A stretch of 64,000 nucleotides of DNA from Paenibacillus sp. JNUCC-31. Lineage in GTDB: Bacteria; Bacillota; Bacilli; Paenibacillales; Paenibacillaceae. This document shows, piece by piece, positions 1 through 9,046 of this stretch. The stretch lies in assembly GCF_014844075.1 (NCBI RefSeq), contig NZ_CP062165.1, forward strand, positions 1-64,000, read 5' to 3'. The stretch's first letter is position 1. Each line of letters starts with the position of its first letter. The translations under genes were made by a program, and so were the position numbers. The notes below the pieces were generated by a model, which saw nothing but the letters and a program-made list of their open reading frames with translations, had not been told where the DNA came from and did no database searches.

Positions 1-3000
1 GTGTCGGTATAAGTGCTTGTATTGCCATCAAACGCATACCAGCCATTCGTTTCCTTGGAAGCGCCCGTTCCCCATACCGATGTTGAAGCAGCCACCATGG
101 ATGGAGCAATTTCAATTCTGGTCCCAATCAAGTTTTCCAGGGATACGAGCTTCTTCTCTGCAACCAAGAGCTGCTGAAACAATCCCTTTTTATCCGCCCC
201 TGGCTGCTGGAATGCCTTCTTGATTCGCTGCACCTCTTTCTGATATTGGTAGTAACTACCTTGAGTATAACCGTCAGCAGCAACTACTCTGGAATCTAAC
301 GAATCGTATTGATAGTCCCCATAAAATTCGACCTCGGATACATTGCCAAACCAGTTTGTCGAATTAAACAGCTTCAAATAACGATAATCTCCCTCATTCA
401 GTAGCTCACGACTGCCAATGTATGTCCACTGCCCTTCCTTCGTTCCTGAAGCAGGTCGGGTCAGGTTTGTCCAGCTCGTTTTGTCATTGGAGCCCTGGAT
501 AACCAAGCCGTTCATGCGTCCGGGGAAATTGGGACGAGGCATTAGCATAATGTCGCTTAACTTGACCTTGGCGCTCTCGCCAAAATCGACCACATAATAG
601 GAGCCTGCTCCTGTAGCCAAATCACCAAAGTTGGTGAGGTTGCCGTCAAACAGCGCATAACCGACCTTATCCTTCGGCACACCTCCCCCAATCTGGTCAT
701 CCGATGCGACAACCATAGCCAGCTTGCCGACCTGAATCCGATTCGATGAATTAACCAGATACAATATGGAATCATCTGTTGTAAAAATGACTGGCTCAGC
801 AGCAACGTCATCTGCTGTTCTATAACGAATATTGAAGGATACATTCCCGGTAACCGCAGTATTGTCCATGGTCGCCGTAGCCGTCCAATGGAGCTGATCG
901 GTAGACTCAACCTGCGCTTCCTGTCCTTGAATCGTTACCTGTACATCTAGGATGGGTTCCGAGGATTGAAAGGTCACTTTTGCCTGGTCGCCAATACCGA
1001 TGCGGCGCTGAACAGCCTGCTCTGAACCAATCGAAACCGCCTCCAATTTATTCTGCGATTCATGCCGCTCTCCGTAAATTCTGAACTCGCCCAGTTCAAG
1101 CATATTGCCAACGGTTCCCCACAGTACATCCGGCTGCGGATGGAGCATTTGTATTTTAATAAAGCGATACCGCTCCTTCCGAAGAGACGAGTCAACCTCC
1201 AGCATAGCCATCTCGTCGGTAAACGCCGTTTCGTCTGATGTAAGTCTCGTCCAGTTCACCCGGTCGTTTGAGCCAAAAATCGCCGATCCTGCCATGCGAT
1301 CGACAAAATTCATTCGGCTCTGCAAGCCAAATCGCTCTGCGGAACCTTTATAATTTGGCCCGAAATCCAGAATATGGTACAGATCTGGATAAGGTGCAAG
1401 CGTGTATACGGGATACGTATTGTTATTGCCGTCCACTAGCATGGAAATGGAGCTGCCAAAACTAGAGGTCACAATTCCCGAATAATCCATGCTGCCGTCC
1501 AATAACGGCGGTGTAAGCAGTTCAAGGTCTGTTGTTGCTTGCTTTAGCACAAGCAGTTGCTCGTTGAATTGTTCATCAGTTGCTGTTTGAAGCTGTGCCA
1601 GCGCCTGATTGTAAGCCTCCTGAAAGTGTTTCAACGTTGAAGACGTGTATTTAGTTTGCTCATCGTAGCTGGAGATTGCCGTTTGAATCGCGGCATTGCG
1701 ATCAATCGCCACAACTACATGCACGTTCTTTGTTGCTACAGTTGCACCATCAGAGGCGACAACAACGAAGGAATATGAGCCCGGCTCAGCGGTGTGCCAC
1801 GTGAAAATTCCGGTGTTTTGTTGCAGAGCTGCTCCTGGTGGCGGATCTGTGATCTCGTAGGAAAGGGTATCCCCGCCCGAGCTATCCGTGGCCGAGAAAT
1901 CGATCGTCAAGGGCGTACCAGCTACAGTGACGATATCCATGGTTTCATTGCCAAGCACAAAGGACGGTGGTGTAAGTTGCTGTCCTGCCAATACATTCAA
2001 ATGATCCAGGTCAACCGTTGTGCCATTGCCAGTCACGTTTAAATAGAGAAGGTTATAGTCATTATCAAGCTGACCATAGGTGACGTGACTGATGCCCATA
2101 TCGAAGGTGATATATTTCCATTCACCATGGGTATCCGGCAAGGTTAACGTGTGATAAGGTGTGGAATTCTGTTCTTTGCTGAGCGTCACCGTTGCCTTGC
2201 CGTCAGTTCGGAATTTCAGTCCGATGAGGCGAGAGCCTGAACGGTCGGCGTAAGACAGATTTTGAAAGACAAGTCGGTTGCCTCGCTCTGTAGCTTTCAC
2301 ATTAATATAAGTGGTATTTCCCTCCTGCTTTTTCTCCGAATTCGAATCAAAGACACTATAACGATCCTCCAGTTCGACCAAAGCTGGATCGAGCTGTTCC
2401 TTGGGCAGCATCGTCGCCCCTTCAGCTGCTGCCTCGGCCGGTAGGTAAAGCCAGAAGTCTCCACCGCCGTCAACATTGTCCCAGTTCTGTTTAAGCGAAC
2501 CCTGGTGATAATAATTGGAAGGGATTCGTTTTGTAAACGCTTCATAATAAAATGGTGCTTTTTCTGATAGATCAACACCTTTTTCGTACGTATAGTAATA
2601 ATAAAGATCCCAGAAGTTGGCGGTTGTCATTCTGCCACGATAAGAGTCCGAAAATGTACGATAAATACCTTTGGCGCTGCCATCCTTCCCAGTACTGGAG
2701 ACCACGGGAATCCACGAAGTATCGTATCCGAGCATATATTGCCAGAAGAAGTTGGCTGCATCAAGAATGCGGTCATTTAAGAACTCATACGGACCGACTG
2801 CATCTGCCCCGGTAGAAACGGTACCGAGCACGGGGTCAACCTTGGTACCCTGCGCCAGCAGCATGCGCGAAATAATAACCGCGTTGGTCAAATCACCGCC
2901 GCCATGCGCCTGGTCCCGCCCCATTTCCACATGTTGAACCACAGGGGGGTTAACTGCTTCCCCGGTCACTGCGTTTGAATCGATCAGACGGAACAATTGC

Positions 3001-3833
3001 TTGACTGAGCCATTGAACCCCTGATTCTTGGCAGTTGTATTCACAGTGAACCATTCCACCGCTTCCTCATAACGTTCTGTATTGCTCGTAAAAATGTAAC
3101 CTGCCATCGCTCCGAGCAGCGGATAGTTATGCTGATTCATGAAGCGATTGTTGTCATGCAGAAAATTCTCAATAACAGGTGTAACCAGATTATTCGTAAA
3201 GTCGGTCGTGTCCTTCTCCGTCCAAGCCAGCTCAGGGTTTGGGCTGCTCGTATAACGAAGTATTTCTGCTGCCGCAACCATACGGTTGAGCGGGATGCCT
3301 GTATGAATATGGGAATCGTTAAAGTATACATATTTATTGGGATTCATCTGGGACCAAATTCGAATAATATGCATGGCATTGGCCCGATAAGTCACATCGC
3401 CGGTAATGTAGTACATGAGTGCCTGTGTATACGCTTTTAATCCATCCGCTATGAATCTGGAGTTAAATCCCTGGCTGTTGAAGGCATCGCTTGCGGGCTT
3501 AGTCGGATCGGCAGAGCTTTGATTGCTGGAGGTTACCGTTTTGGACGCCGAGGAAGAGACGGTCATTGCGTTATAATACGAGTACCAAGGCTCCTTTTTG
3601 GCAATTACCATCGATCTTATCGTTTCCAGCCTTGATTTGGTCAGCCCCACCCCTGGATGGGTAAATCCGTCCGTGACTGTCTCATTGATCTGAACAATAT
3701 AATTCGTAGCAATCTCTCCCTCATCTGATGCTGCTATTTTTCCCGTTGGCACAATTAAACTTTGGAGCATGCCTGCAATGGCCAGCATCGCCGTAATGCG
3801 TTTCCATAAACTCGACTTTCCTGTTTTGCTCAT
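1..3833 (-). CDS. Secreted multidomain alginate-lyase-like polysaccharide lyase (3' end off the window)
   Basis: At least 1277 residues are open from the ATG at 3833, with a good ribosome site upstream, and the frame leaves the window still open. A signal peptide spans about residues 1-35 (Lys/Arg-rich start, then a hydrophobic stretch). Residues about 45-400 look like the alpha/alpha-toroid alginate/chondroitin lyase fold, with NQHNYPLLGAMAG and GRDQAHGGGDLTN as candidate active-site segments. After it come a linker, an Ig/cadherin-like domain (about 690-780), a helical FIVAR-like stretch, and at least two discoidin (F5/8 type C) modules with a third beginning at the edge. Such enzymes cleave uronic-acid polysaccharides outside the cell. 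It lies downstream of a binding-protein/two-component module but behind its own terminator and cre site, so it is probably transcribed separately. The exact substrate cannot be read from the sequence. Confidence 0.75.
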   Translation of the reverse strand, partial: MSKTGKSSLWKRITAMLAIAGMLQSLIVPTGKIAASDEGEIATNYIVQINETVTDGFTHPGVGLTKSRLETIRSMVIAKKEPWYSYYNAMTVSSSASKTVTSSNQSSADPTKPASDAFNSQGFNSRFIADGLKAYTQALMYYITGDVTYRANAMHIIRIWSQMNPNKYVYFNDSHIHTGIPLNRMVAAAEILRYTSSPNPELAWTEKDTTDFTNNLVTPVIENFLHDNNRFMNQHNYPLLGAMAGYIFTSNTERYEEAVEWFTVNTTAKNQGFNGSVKQLFRLIDSNAVTGEAVNPPVVQHVEMGRDQAHGGGDLTNAVIISRMLLAQGTKVDPVLGTVSTGADAVGPYEFLNDRILDAANFFWQYMLGYDTSWIPVVSSTGKDGSAKGIYRTFSDSYRGRMTTANFWDLYYYYTYEKGVDLSEKAPFYYEAFTKRIPSNYYHQGSLKQNWDNVDGGGDFWLYLPAEAAAEGATMLPKEQLDPALVELEDRYSVFDSNSEKKQEGNTTYINVKATERGNRLVFQNLSYADRSGSRLIGLKFRTDGKATVTLSKEQNSTPYHTLTLPDTHGEWKYITFDMGISHVTYGQLDNDYNLLYLNVTGNGTTVDLDHLNVLAGQQLTPPSFVLGNETMDIVTVAGTPLTIDFSATDSSGGDTLSYEITDPPPGAALQQNTGIFTWHTAEPGSYSFVVVASDGATVATKNVHVVVAIDRNAAIQTAISSYDEQTKYTSSTLKHFQEAYNQALAQLQTATDEQFNEQLLVLKQATTDLELLTPPLLDGSMDYSGIVTSSFGSSISMLVDGNNNTYPVYTLAPYPDLYHILDFGPNYKGSAERFGLQSRMNFVDRMAGSAIFGSNDRVNWTRLTSDETAFTDEMAMLEVDSSLRKERYRFIKIQMLHPQPDVLWGTVGNMLELGEFRIYGERHESQNKLEAVSIGSEQAVQRRIGIGDQAKVTFQSSEPILDVQVTIQGQEAQVESTDQLHWTATATMDNTAVTGNVSFNIRYRTADDVAAEPVIFTTDDSILYLVNSSNRIQVGKLAMVVASDDQIGGGVPKDKVGYALFDGNLTNFGDLATGAGSYYVVDFGESAKVKLSDIMLMPRPNFPGRMNGLVIQGSNDKTSWTNLTRPASGTKEGQWTYIGSRELLNEGDYRYLKLFNSTNWFGNVSEVEFYGDYQYDSLDSRVVAADGYTQGSYYQYQKEVQRIKKAFQQPGADKKGLFQQLLVAEKKLVSLENLIGTRIEIAPSMVAASTSVWGTGASKETNGWYAFDGNTSTYTD

Positions 3834-3867
3834 CCTTTCCCTCCTCTTTGAATCTCTATTTCGAATT

Positions 3868-3881
3868 TGTTAGCGCTTACA
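3868..3881 (-). promoter_or_regulatory. cre site (CcpA catabolite repression) upstream of the lyase gene
   Basis: On the minus strand the 14-mer TGTAAGCGCTAACA matches the Bacillus cre consensus TGWAARCGYTWNCW at every position. It is centred about 41 bp upstream of the lyase start codon, where a bound repressor would block or follow initiation. This implies glucose repression of the lyase through CcpA. The motif is seen; its function is inferred. Confidence 0.7.
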
Positions 3882-3995
3882 TTTATCATCAATATTGTAT
3901 TTTAGCCGCCCGTTGTTGTATATGTGCATTTTTCTAGTTGCGTATGCTGATTTTTTTGGAGTTATCCCCATCTTTCTAACCATTTTTTGACCATG

Positions 3996-4056
3996 AAAAA
4001 TCCCCTTCCAAGTAAACGTAGTGCACCTTTTACACACTTTTTTACTTGGAGGGGAT
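3996..4056 (-). terminator. Long-loop hairpin with T tract, probable operon terminator
   Basis: Arms at 4041-4056 and 4000-4016 pair over 16 bp with one bulge and a 24-nt loop. On the minus strand the second arm runs into five T residues. It sits between the binding-protein gene ending at 4132 and the lyase starting at 3833. A second perfect 10-bp hairpin at 4090-4110 lies just upstream but has no T run. Confidence 0.6.
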
Positions 4057-4131
4057 ATGAACACTGCAGAGCAGTCTCTTTTTTTACTGGAAAACAGTTC
4101 AACTGTTTTCACAAAGCTAAGGGTGGGCTTT

Positions 4132-5463
4132 TTACTCGTCCCAAATCCGGTCTGCTCCAATTAATGCGTCATCGATCGACATATTACCGGAGAGCGTGGC
4201 CTGCACAAGCTCATAGAATGCATTGCGGAAGCCGGGCGGGATCTCGTCCGCTCCCCAATAATGCTCCATCCCGCGCAGCTTTACCATATCAGGATTATCA
4301 AGCCACTGCTCTACCTCTTGCATAAGTTCGGAAGACTGAATAAACTCATGCTCCTTGGTAACCGGAGTACCGCCCACAGCCTGTAAATACTTCGGATACT
4401 CTTCATTGCTGTAGAAAAAATGTAAAAATTGCTCGATAACCTTAGCTTTATCCGGATCGGCAGCCGCCAGAGATGACATGGCCCAGCCGGAAGGCTGCGG
4501 CAATCCAAATATATGAATACGTCCCTGACGGTCAGGAACCGGAAAGAATCCAATTTCAAACTCAGGATCGGCTTGCTTCAACTGGCTGAACATCCAGGGG
4601 CCTGACATCATCATCACCGCCTTGCCACTAACCAAATAGTCAATGGTCTGATGATCCGCAATGTTCATGAAGCCGGGAACGATGTATTCCTCATCCCACA
4701 ATAATTTCATGTCATGGAAGGCGGCCTTGGGGCCGGCATCCGTCCAGCTAACCTGACCCGCGGTTCGCTTGCGGTTCCACTCCTGATCCTTGGAATACAC
4801 ATGATCCAGCATAAAATGGTTTGTCCAGAAGCCCATATGCCATAAGTCCTTACCGCCGACAACAAGCGGATAAATACCTTTGTTTCGAATAATTTTGCAC
4901 ACCTCAAGAAATTGCTGATACGTGGCAGGCTCGCTTAGCCCCCATTCCCGAAACAGCCTCTTGTTATACACAATGCCTTGAGGCACCTCCGCTTTAAGAG
5001 GAGCAGTATATATAGTTCCATTCACCTTGGGAATGTCGTCAAACAGCCCGGCTATGCTCTTCGGCAGCTCAGCTAGCAAGCCTGCATCGGCAAACATCTG
5101 GGTATCCCGCATTTCCAGTAGATCGGGGAATTGGCCCATTGCATCAAGCAATGAAAGTTCATCTGCATACCCCTTGGCTTGCTGTGTATGTTCAACTACC
5201 GAAATTTGCACGTTGAGATGCGATTTTTTAAAGTCGTTAATGATCGTTTGAATGCCCTTGTGGTGTGCTCCATCTCCCATGGCATAGGTAATCGTCAAAT
5301 GAACCGGCTCCGTCTCAGAGGCAGGCGATGAGACAGAATCTTCCCTCGTTACAAGGCCGCAGCCTGGAATCACCACAAGCAGCAACGCAATTATGATCTT
5401 CTTCCACCAGACAAGCCTGAAATCGTAAATGTATGACCGACGATGTTTAGTTGTGTAATCCAT
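4132..5463 (-). CDS. Family 1 extracellular solute-binding lipoprotein, third member of the kinase/regulator set
   Basis: 443 residues from the ATG at 5463; a longer open frame exists upstream but has no matching ribosome site. The N-terminus has basic residues, a membrane segment (about 19-31) and a lipobox ending at Cys35 (IPGC). The body matches ABC-type sugar-binding proteins (SBP_bac_1/8 fold). The start lies 17 bp inside the end of the response regulator gene, so translation is probably coupled. The module already has a dedicated binding protein (9047-10645), so this second one may present ligand to the adjacent membrane kinase rather than, or in addition to, feeding the permeases. Known three-component sugar sensors such as XylFII-LytS-YesN set a precedent. 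The ligand is unknown. Confidence 0.8.
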   Translation of the reverse strand: MDYTTKHRRSYIYDFRLVWWKKIIIALLLVVIPGCGLVTREDSVSSPASETEPVHLTITYAMGDGAHHKGIQTIINDFKKSHLNVQISVVEHTQQAKGYADELSLLDAMGQFPDLLEMRDTQMFADAGLLAELPKSIAGLFDDIPKVNGTIYTAPLKAEVPQGIVYNKRLFREWGLSEPATYQQFLEVCKIIRNKGIYPLVVGGKDLWHMGFWTNHFMLDHVYSKDQEWNRKRTAGQVSWTDAGPKAAFHDMKLLWDEEYIVPGFMNIADHQTIDYLVSGKAVMMMSGPWMFSQLKQADPEFEIGFFPVPDRQGRIHIFGLPQPSGWAMSSLAAADPDKAKVIEQFLHFFYSNEEYPKYLQAVGGTPVTKEHEFIQSSELMQEVEQWLDNPDMVKLRGMEHYWGADEIPPGFRNAFYELVQATLSGNMSIDDALIGADRIWDE

Positions 5464-7063
5464 GTACCGCCGTTCCCTTCGATTGCCTGAATTCTTGTGG
5501 AATCTGACCATAGTGCTTGCGAAACATGTCGCTAAACAAACGGGCGCTGTTATATCCCACCTTTTCCGCGATTTCATAGACCATCAAATCGGAGTGTAGC
5601 AGCATCTGGCGAGCATGCTTCATCCGTATCTCAGTCAAATATTGTTTATAGTTTTGCCCCGTATGTTTTTTGAAAAAAGTGCTAAAGTAGGAAGGATTCA
5701 TGTAAATGAGCTCCGCTATCGAATCCAGCGTAATGTTCTGCGCATAATTGGCCTCAATGTATTCCTTTACGCGCTTGATCTGCACATGCTCTTTGTTGCC
5801 CAGGCGACTCTTCACCAACGCATGAATGTCCGCGATAAACTCGCCGACGTAAGCCTCCACTTCCTGCAAGGTATCGAAATCACTGATCCGCTTAAGCAAA
5901 ATACGAAAATCTTCATTGTATGACTCCAGTGAAACACCCATAGTCTGCAATTCCTGGCGGAGCGTTATCAGCGTATCGTAAACGCCAGATACAGCCGTGT
6001 GCTTATTGCCGACTGCAGCCTGCTTGATCGCAAGCACCAGCCGTGATAGGGGCTCGTGCAGAGCATCCGGGCCGACTGACTCAATAAGGTGATCAAGTAG
6101 CTGTGATTGCATTTCCTCAATACGCAGCTGTGCAGCAGGCTCTGCTGGAGACGTATCATACGGGATTACATGTCCGGGGCTTAGAAAGTAAGCCCATTCC
6201 AAGGCTTCCAGTGCTTGTCTGAAAGAGACGGCCGCTTCCTGAAGGGAACTTACGGCGCCTCCCACACCAATCGTCATATCCAACTTCAAATAGTTGCGAA
6301 CCTGATCCCGAACTGTTTTGGATACCTGAATCGGCAGACTGAAATCATCACATAAAATGAGATAACAAAACATGTCTCCTTTGCGGAAGAATAAGCTGTT
6401 TGGGATGTTTTTCAAGCTTTCGCGCATGACATTGGTTATGGCAAAATCAATCAGCTTGCGTTCTCGCTTCTGCCATCTTATCTGGTCCTGCACACCGCGG
6501 CTGTAATCGCCCACGCAAACGGCCGCAAGCTTGCCATCGTTCAGGTTCAAGAACTTCTGAAGCGCATAAACGGCCTTATCATCACCATCGGTCAAACGAT
6601 CCAGCAGTTCTTCAAAGGATCTATCTTTATTATCCCGCTCCAGATGCTGAAGCTTCTCACGCTTACGCTCCTCTTCCGTCTCGTCCCTGATTAAGGATAC
6701 TGCCTTTTGAATCACTTGCTTCAGCTGATCGGTATTCACGGGCTTAACCAAATAGTCCAGTGCGCCATACTTCAATGCCTCCTGGGCATAATCAAACTCT
6801 TTGTGGGCGCTTATAAAAACAACCTTCGGTGTTCGTCGGGACGCCTGAACATACCTCAGTACATCGATGCCGGATTGGCCGGGCATGCAAATGTCACTGA
6901 CAATCAGATCCGGGTTGCAGCGATCAATCAACTCAATCAGTTCGTTTCCATCATAGGCCTCACCTGCAATTTCAATGCCGAGCTCCTCCCAATCGATGAG
7001 CATTTTTAAGCCTCTCAGGATGACTGGCTCATCGTCAGCGAGAATCATTCGAATCGTGTTCAT
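5447..7063 (-). CDS. YesN-type response regulator with AraC DNA-binding domain
   Basis: 538 residues. The receiver domain (about 1-120) has the acidic pair D10/D11, phosphoacceptor D57 (LIVSD) and a conserved Lys in LVKPVN. A middle region of about 300 residues has no assigned function. The C-terminal 100 residues form two AraC helix-turn-helix motifs ending PQEFRQ. The start ATG has GGAGG at good spacing and overlaps the kinase gene by 29 bp, a translationally coupled pair. It should activate the importer genes upstream, and possibly the lyase, when the partner kinase senses a sugar. Confidence 0.9.
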   Translation of the reverse strand: MNTIRMILADDEPVILRGLKMLIDWEELGIEIAGEAYDGNELIELIDRCNPDLIVSDICMPGQSGIDVLRYVQASRRTPKVVFISAHKEFDYAQEALKYGALDYLVKPVNTDQLKQVIQKAVSLIRDETEEERKREKLQHLERDNKDRSFEELLDRLTDGDDKAVYALQKFLNLNDGKLAAVCVGDYSRGVQDQIRWQKRERKLIDFAITNVMRESLKNIPNSLFFRKGDMFCYLILCDDFSLPIQVSKTVRDQVRNYLKLDMTIGVGGAVSSLQEAAVSFRQALEALEWAYFLSPGHVIPYDTSPAEPAAQLRIEEMQSQLLDHLIESVGPDALHEPLSRLVLAIKQAAVGNKHTAVSGVYDTLITLRQELQTMGVSLESYNEDFRILLKRISDFDTLQEVEAYVGEFIADIHALVKSRLGNKEHVQIKRVKEYIEANYAQNITLDSIAELIYMNPSYFSTFFKKHTGQNYKQYLTEIRMKHARQMLLHSDLMVYEIAEKVGYNSARLFSDMFRKHYGQIPQEFRQSKGTAVHGLHN

Positions 7064-8822
7064 GCCGCACCTCCAGGTTCAGAGGAAGCAAAATCCGTAC
7101 CGAGGTTCCGATATGCGGTCTGCTCTCCATGTCTAGTCCATACTGGCTTCCATATGCTGCCTTAATGCGCTCATGCACATTTTTAATACCGATACTTTTG
7201 CCCATGTTTCGATCCTGGTTATTCAAATGAATCCGCAGGGACTCTAATTGCTCTTGCTCCATCCCTGCCCCATCATCGTATATGGTTATACCGAGAATAT
7301 CACCTTCCAGCCGTTCAATTGTGATTAACACGATTCCTTTTCCGCCCTTGGGACGAATGCCGTGATGAACCGCATTTTCAACGATAGGCTGCAGAATAAG
7401 CTTAAGCACGCTGGCCGAGGTCAACTCTGGCGACTGCAGCTCGACTTGTAATGAAATACGATGGTCAAACCGAACCTCAATCAGATGAAAATAGTGTCGA
7501 AGGTGCTCTAGCTCCTGTTCCAGCGTTACGGACTCATCCCCATAATCAATAACATATTGCAGCTGGTCTGAGAGCGCATGGATCATATCAGCTACTTTCC
7601 GATCCCCATTGGCAACCGCGCTCATGCGAATAACCTCTAGCGTATTATACAAATAATGTGGTCGAATCTGGCTTTTCAGCGCGTTCAGCTCTGACTGCTT
7701 TCGTTTGATCTCATTGATATATGCATCGTTAATGTATTCCTTGAGTCGTTCTACCATTCGGTTAAAACCATTAGCAAGCCGTCCCATCTCATCCTTGCGG
7801 CCAACCTTCATCTCGATATCCAGATTGCCCGACTCTACTTTGATCATCTGGCGTATTAACTGCAAAATAGGTCTGGTGAACATCCGTGAAAACATCAAGC
7901 CCATCAGAAACAAAGCAGCAAAGCTTGCTAAAGCGGCCACCCAGACGCTATTTTTTGTCCGGATAATTGGGGAATAAATATCCTCCTTGGACATCAACCC
8001 CACAACTTTGCCTTGGATATAAGGAAGCGGCTCACTGAAAATGATCATATCTCCACGGGATTTGACTCCAAATTCGTCAAATCGGGAGCCGATTTTATCA
8101 CGCCGGTTCGAATATAAAATGATTCCGTTTTCATTTACAATGAAAATTTCATCCTTTTTGCCAAGTCTCGACTGCTGAAGCAAACTGTCAAACACGTTAA
8201 CGTCAATATCCAGAAACAAGGTTCCGTAGATTCGGGCCGGATTCTGCACCCCTCTTGAGGTATCAATCCAGCTCCGAGCAAAAGTCATCACCAAATCCTG
8301 AGAATTGTAATATGCTTCCATATGATATGGAAAAACGGCCAGCTTTTTTGGGTTCGTGGTAAGCGTGTAGTTCCACTCTATCGGCGGATAACTGACAAAA
8401 GGGTCCATTTGCTTGCTGCCACGGGATTGCTGGTTCAGCGTTCCGTCCTCTGAGCGGACAAACAGCACATTCTGGATATTCGCATCGCTGAACAGCACCG
8501 TTTTAATGAAATCATCCATGGCAGACGAGTTAAATCCACTCGGATACAACTCTGAGGATTTTTTCAAAAAAATGTCGTCTGGTTGTGCCTTGGTGTACAT
8601 CAAATTGGAAATATCATCGTATTTTCTCAGCATGTCGTTCACGTTATTACGCATGTACACCATCATTTGCTGTATGTTGTTGACCGTGTGACGCTCGATT
8701 TGTCCGGTAAACTGGTACAGGGAGAGCATGCTCAGCACGAAGATCGGAAGAAGGCCTGCTACTAAAAAAGCTACAGAGAACTTGAAAAACAGGCTCTGCG
8801 TGAAATTCGGTCGAATTTTCAT
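7035..8822 (-). CDS. YesM/LytS-type membrane sensor histidine kinase
   Basis: 595 residues from the ATG at 8822, chosen because GGGAG lies 8 nt upstream; a longer frame begins at 8912. Transmembrane segments lie at about 14-36 and 293-312 and bracket a roughly 250-residue extracellular sensing domain of Cache type. A HAMP region follows, then the His_kinase (PF06580) block with phosphoacceptor H389 in QIRPHYLYN, and a HATPase domain containing LQPIVENAVHHGI and DDGAGM. The partner is the overlapping regulator at 5447-7063. It probably senses an extracellular saccharide, perhaps through the lipoprotein at 4132-5463. Confidence 0.9.
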   Translation of the reverse strand: MKIRPNFTQSLFFKFSVAFLVAGLLPIFVLSMLSLYQFTGQIERHTVNNIQQMMVYMRNNVNDMLRKYDDISNLMYTKAQPDDIFLKKSSELYPSGFNSSAMDDFIKTVLFSDANIQNVLFVRSEDGTLNQQSRGSKQMDPFVSYPPIEWNYTLTTNPKKLAVFPYHMEAYYNSQDLVMTFARSWIDTSRGVQNPARIYGTLFLDIDVNVFDSLLQQSRLGKKDEIFIVNENGIILYSNRRDKIGSRFDEFGVKSRGDMIIFSEPLPYIQGKVVGLMSKEDIYSPIIRTKNSVWVAALASFAALFLMGLMFSRMFTRPILQLIRQMIKVESGNLDIEMKVGRKDEMGRLANGFNRMVERLKEYINDAYINEIKRKQSELNALKSQIRPHYLYNTLEVIRMSAVANGDRKVADMIHALSDQLQYVIDYGDESVTLEQELEHLRHYFHLIEVRFDHRISLQVELQSPELTSASVLKLILQPIVENAVHHGIRPKGGKGIVLITIERLEGDILGITIYDDGAGMEQEQLESLRIHLNNQDRNMGKSIGIKNVHERIKAAYGSQYGLDMESRPHIGTSVRILLPLNLEVRHEHDSNDSR

Positions 8823-8982
8823 GTTGCTCGCTCCCGTTACGTCAATGGTCTTGGTTCCATCATAAACCGAAATTGCACAGCATAAAAGATTTTTATACGA
8901 GATTCCAATCAAGTAAGTGAAGGTGACTAAACGCGACTTTCAAAGGAGTCCGCATATAAAGCTCCCAAGGGTGGTCGTACAT

Positions 8983-9023
8983 GCAGAGAACACCCGCCTG
9001 TTGGCACGGGTGTTCTTTGCTGC
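8983..9023. other. Intercistronic stem-loop after the binding-protein gene
   Basis: AGAACACCCG (8987-8996) pairs perfectly with CGGGTGTTCT (9007-9016) across a 10-nt loop, flanked by a further GCAG/CTGC pair. No T tract follows on either strand. It lies directly 3' of the binding-protein gene. Such hairpins commonly stabilise the abundant binding-protein mRNA or partly attenuate downstream genes. Confidence 0.5.
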
Positions 9024-9046
9024 ATCCGATCAGCGAAATGAAGATA

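Noticed and set aside
4090..4110. Perfect 10-bp hairpin as a terminator
   Set aside because: No T tract follows on either strand; the neighbouring hairpin at 3996-4056 is the better terminator.
3987..4325. 112-codon plus-strand frame
   Set aside because: Antisense to the end of the binding-protein gene and covering the terminator; a shadow frame without its own signals.
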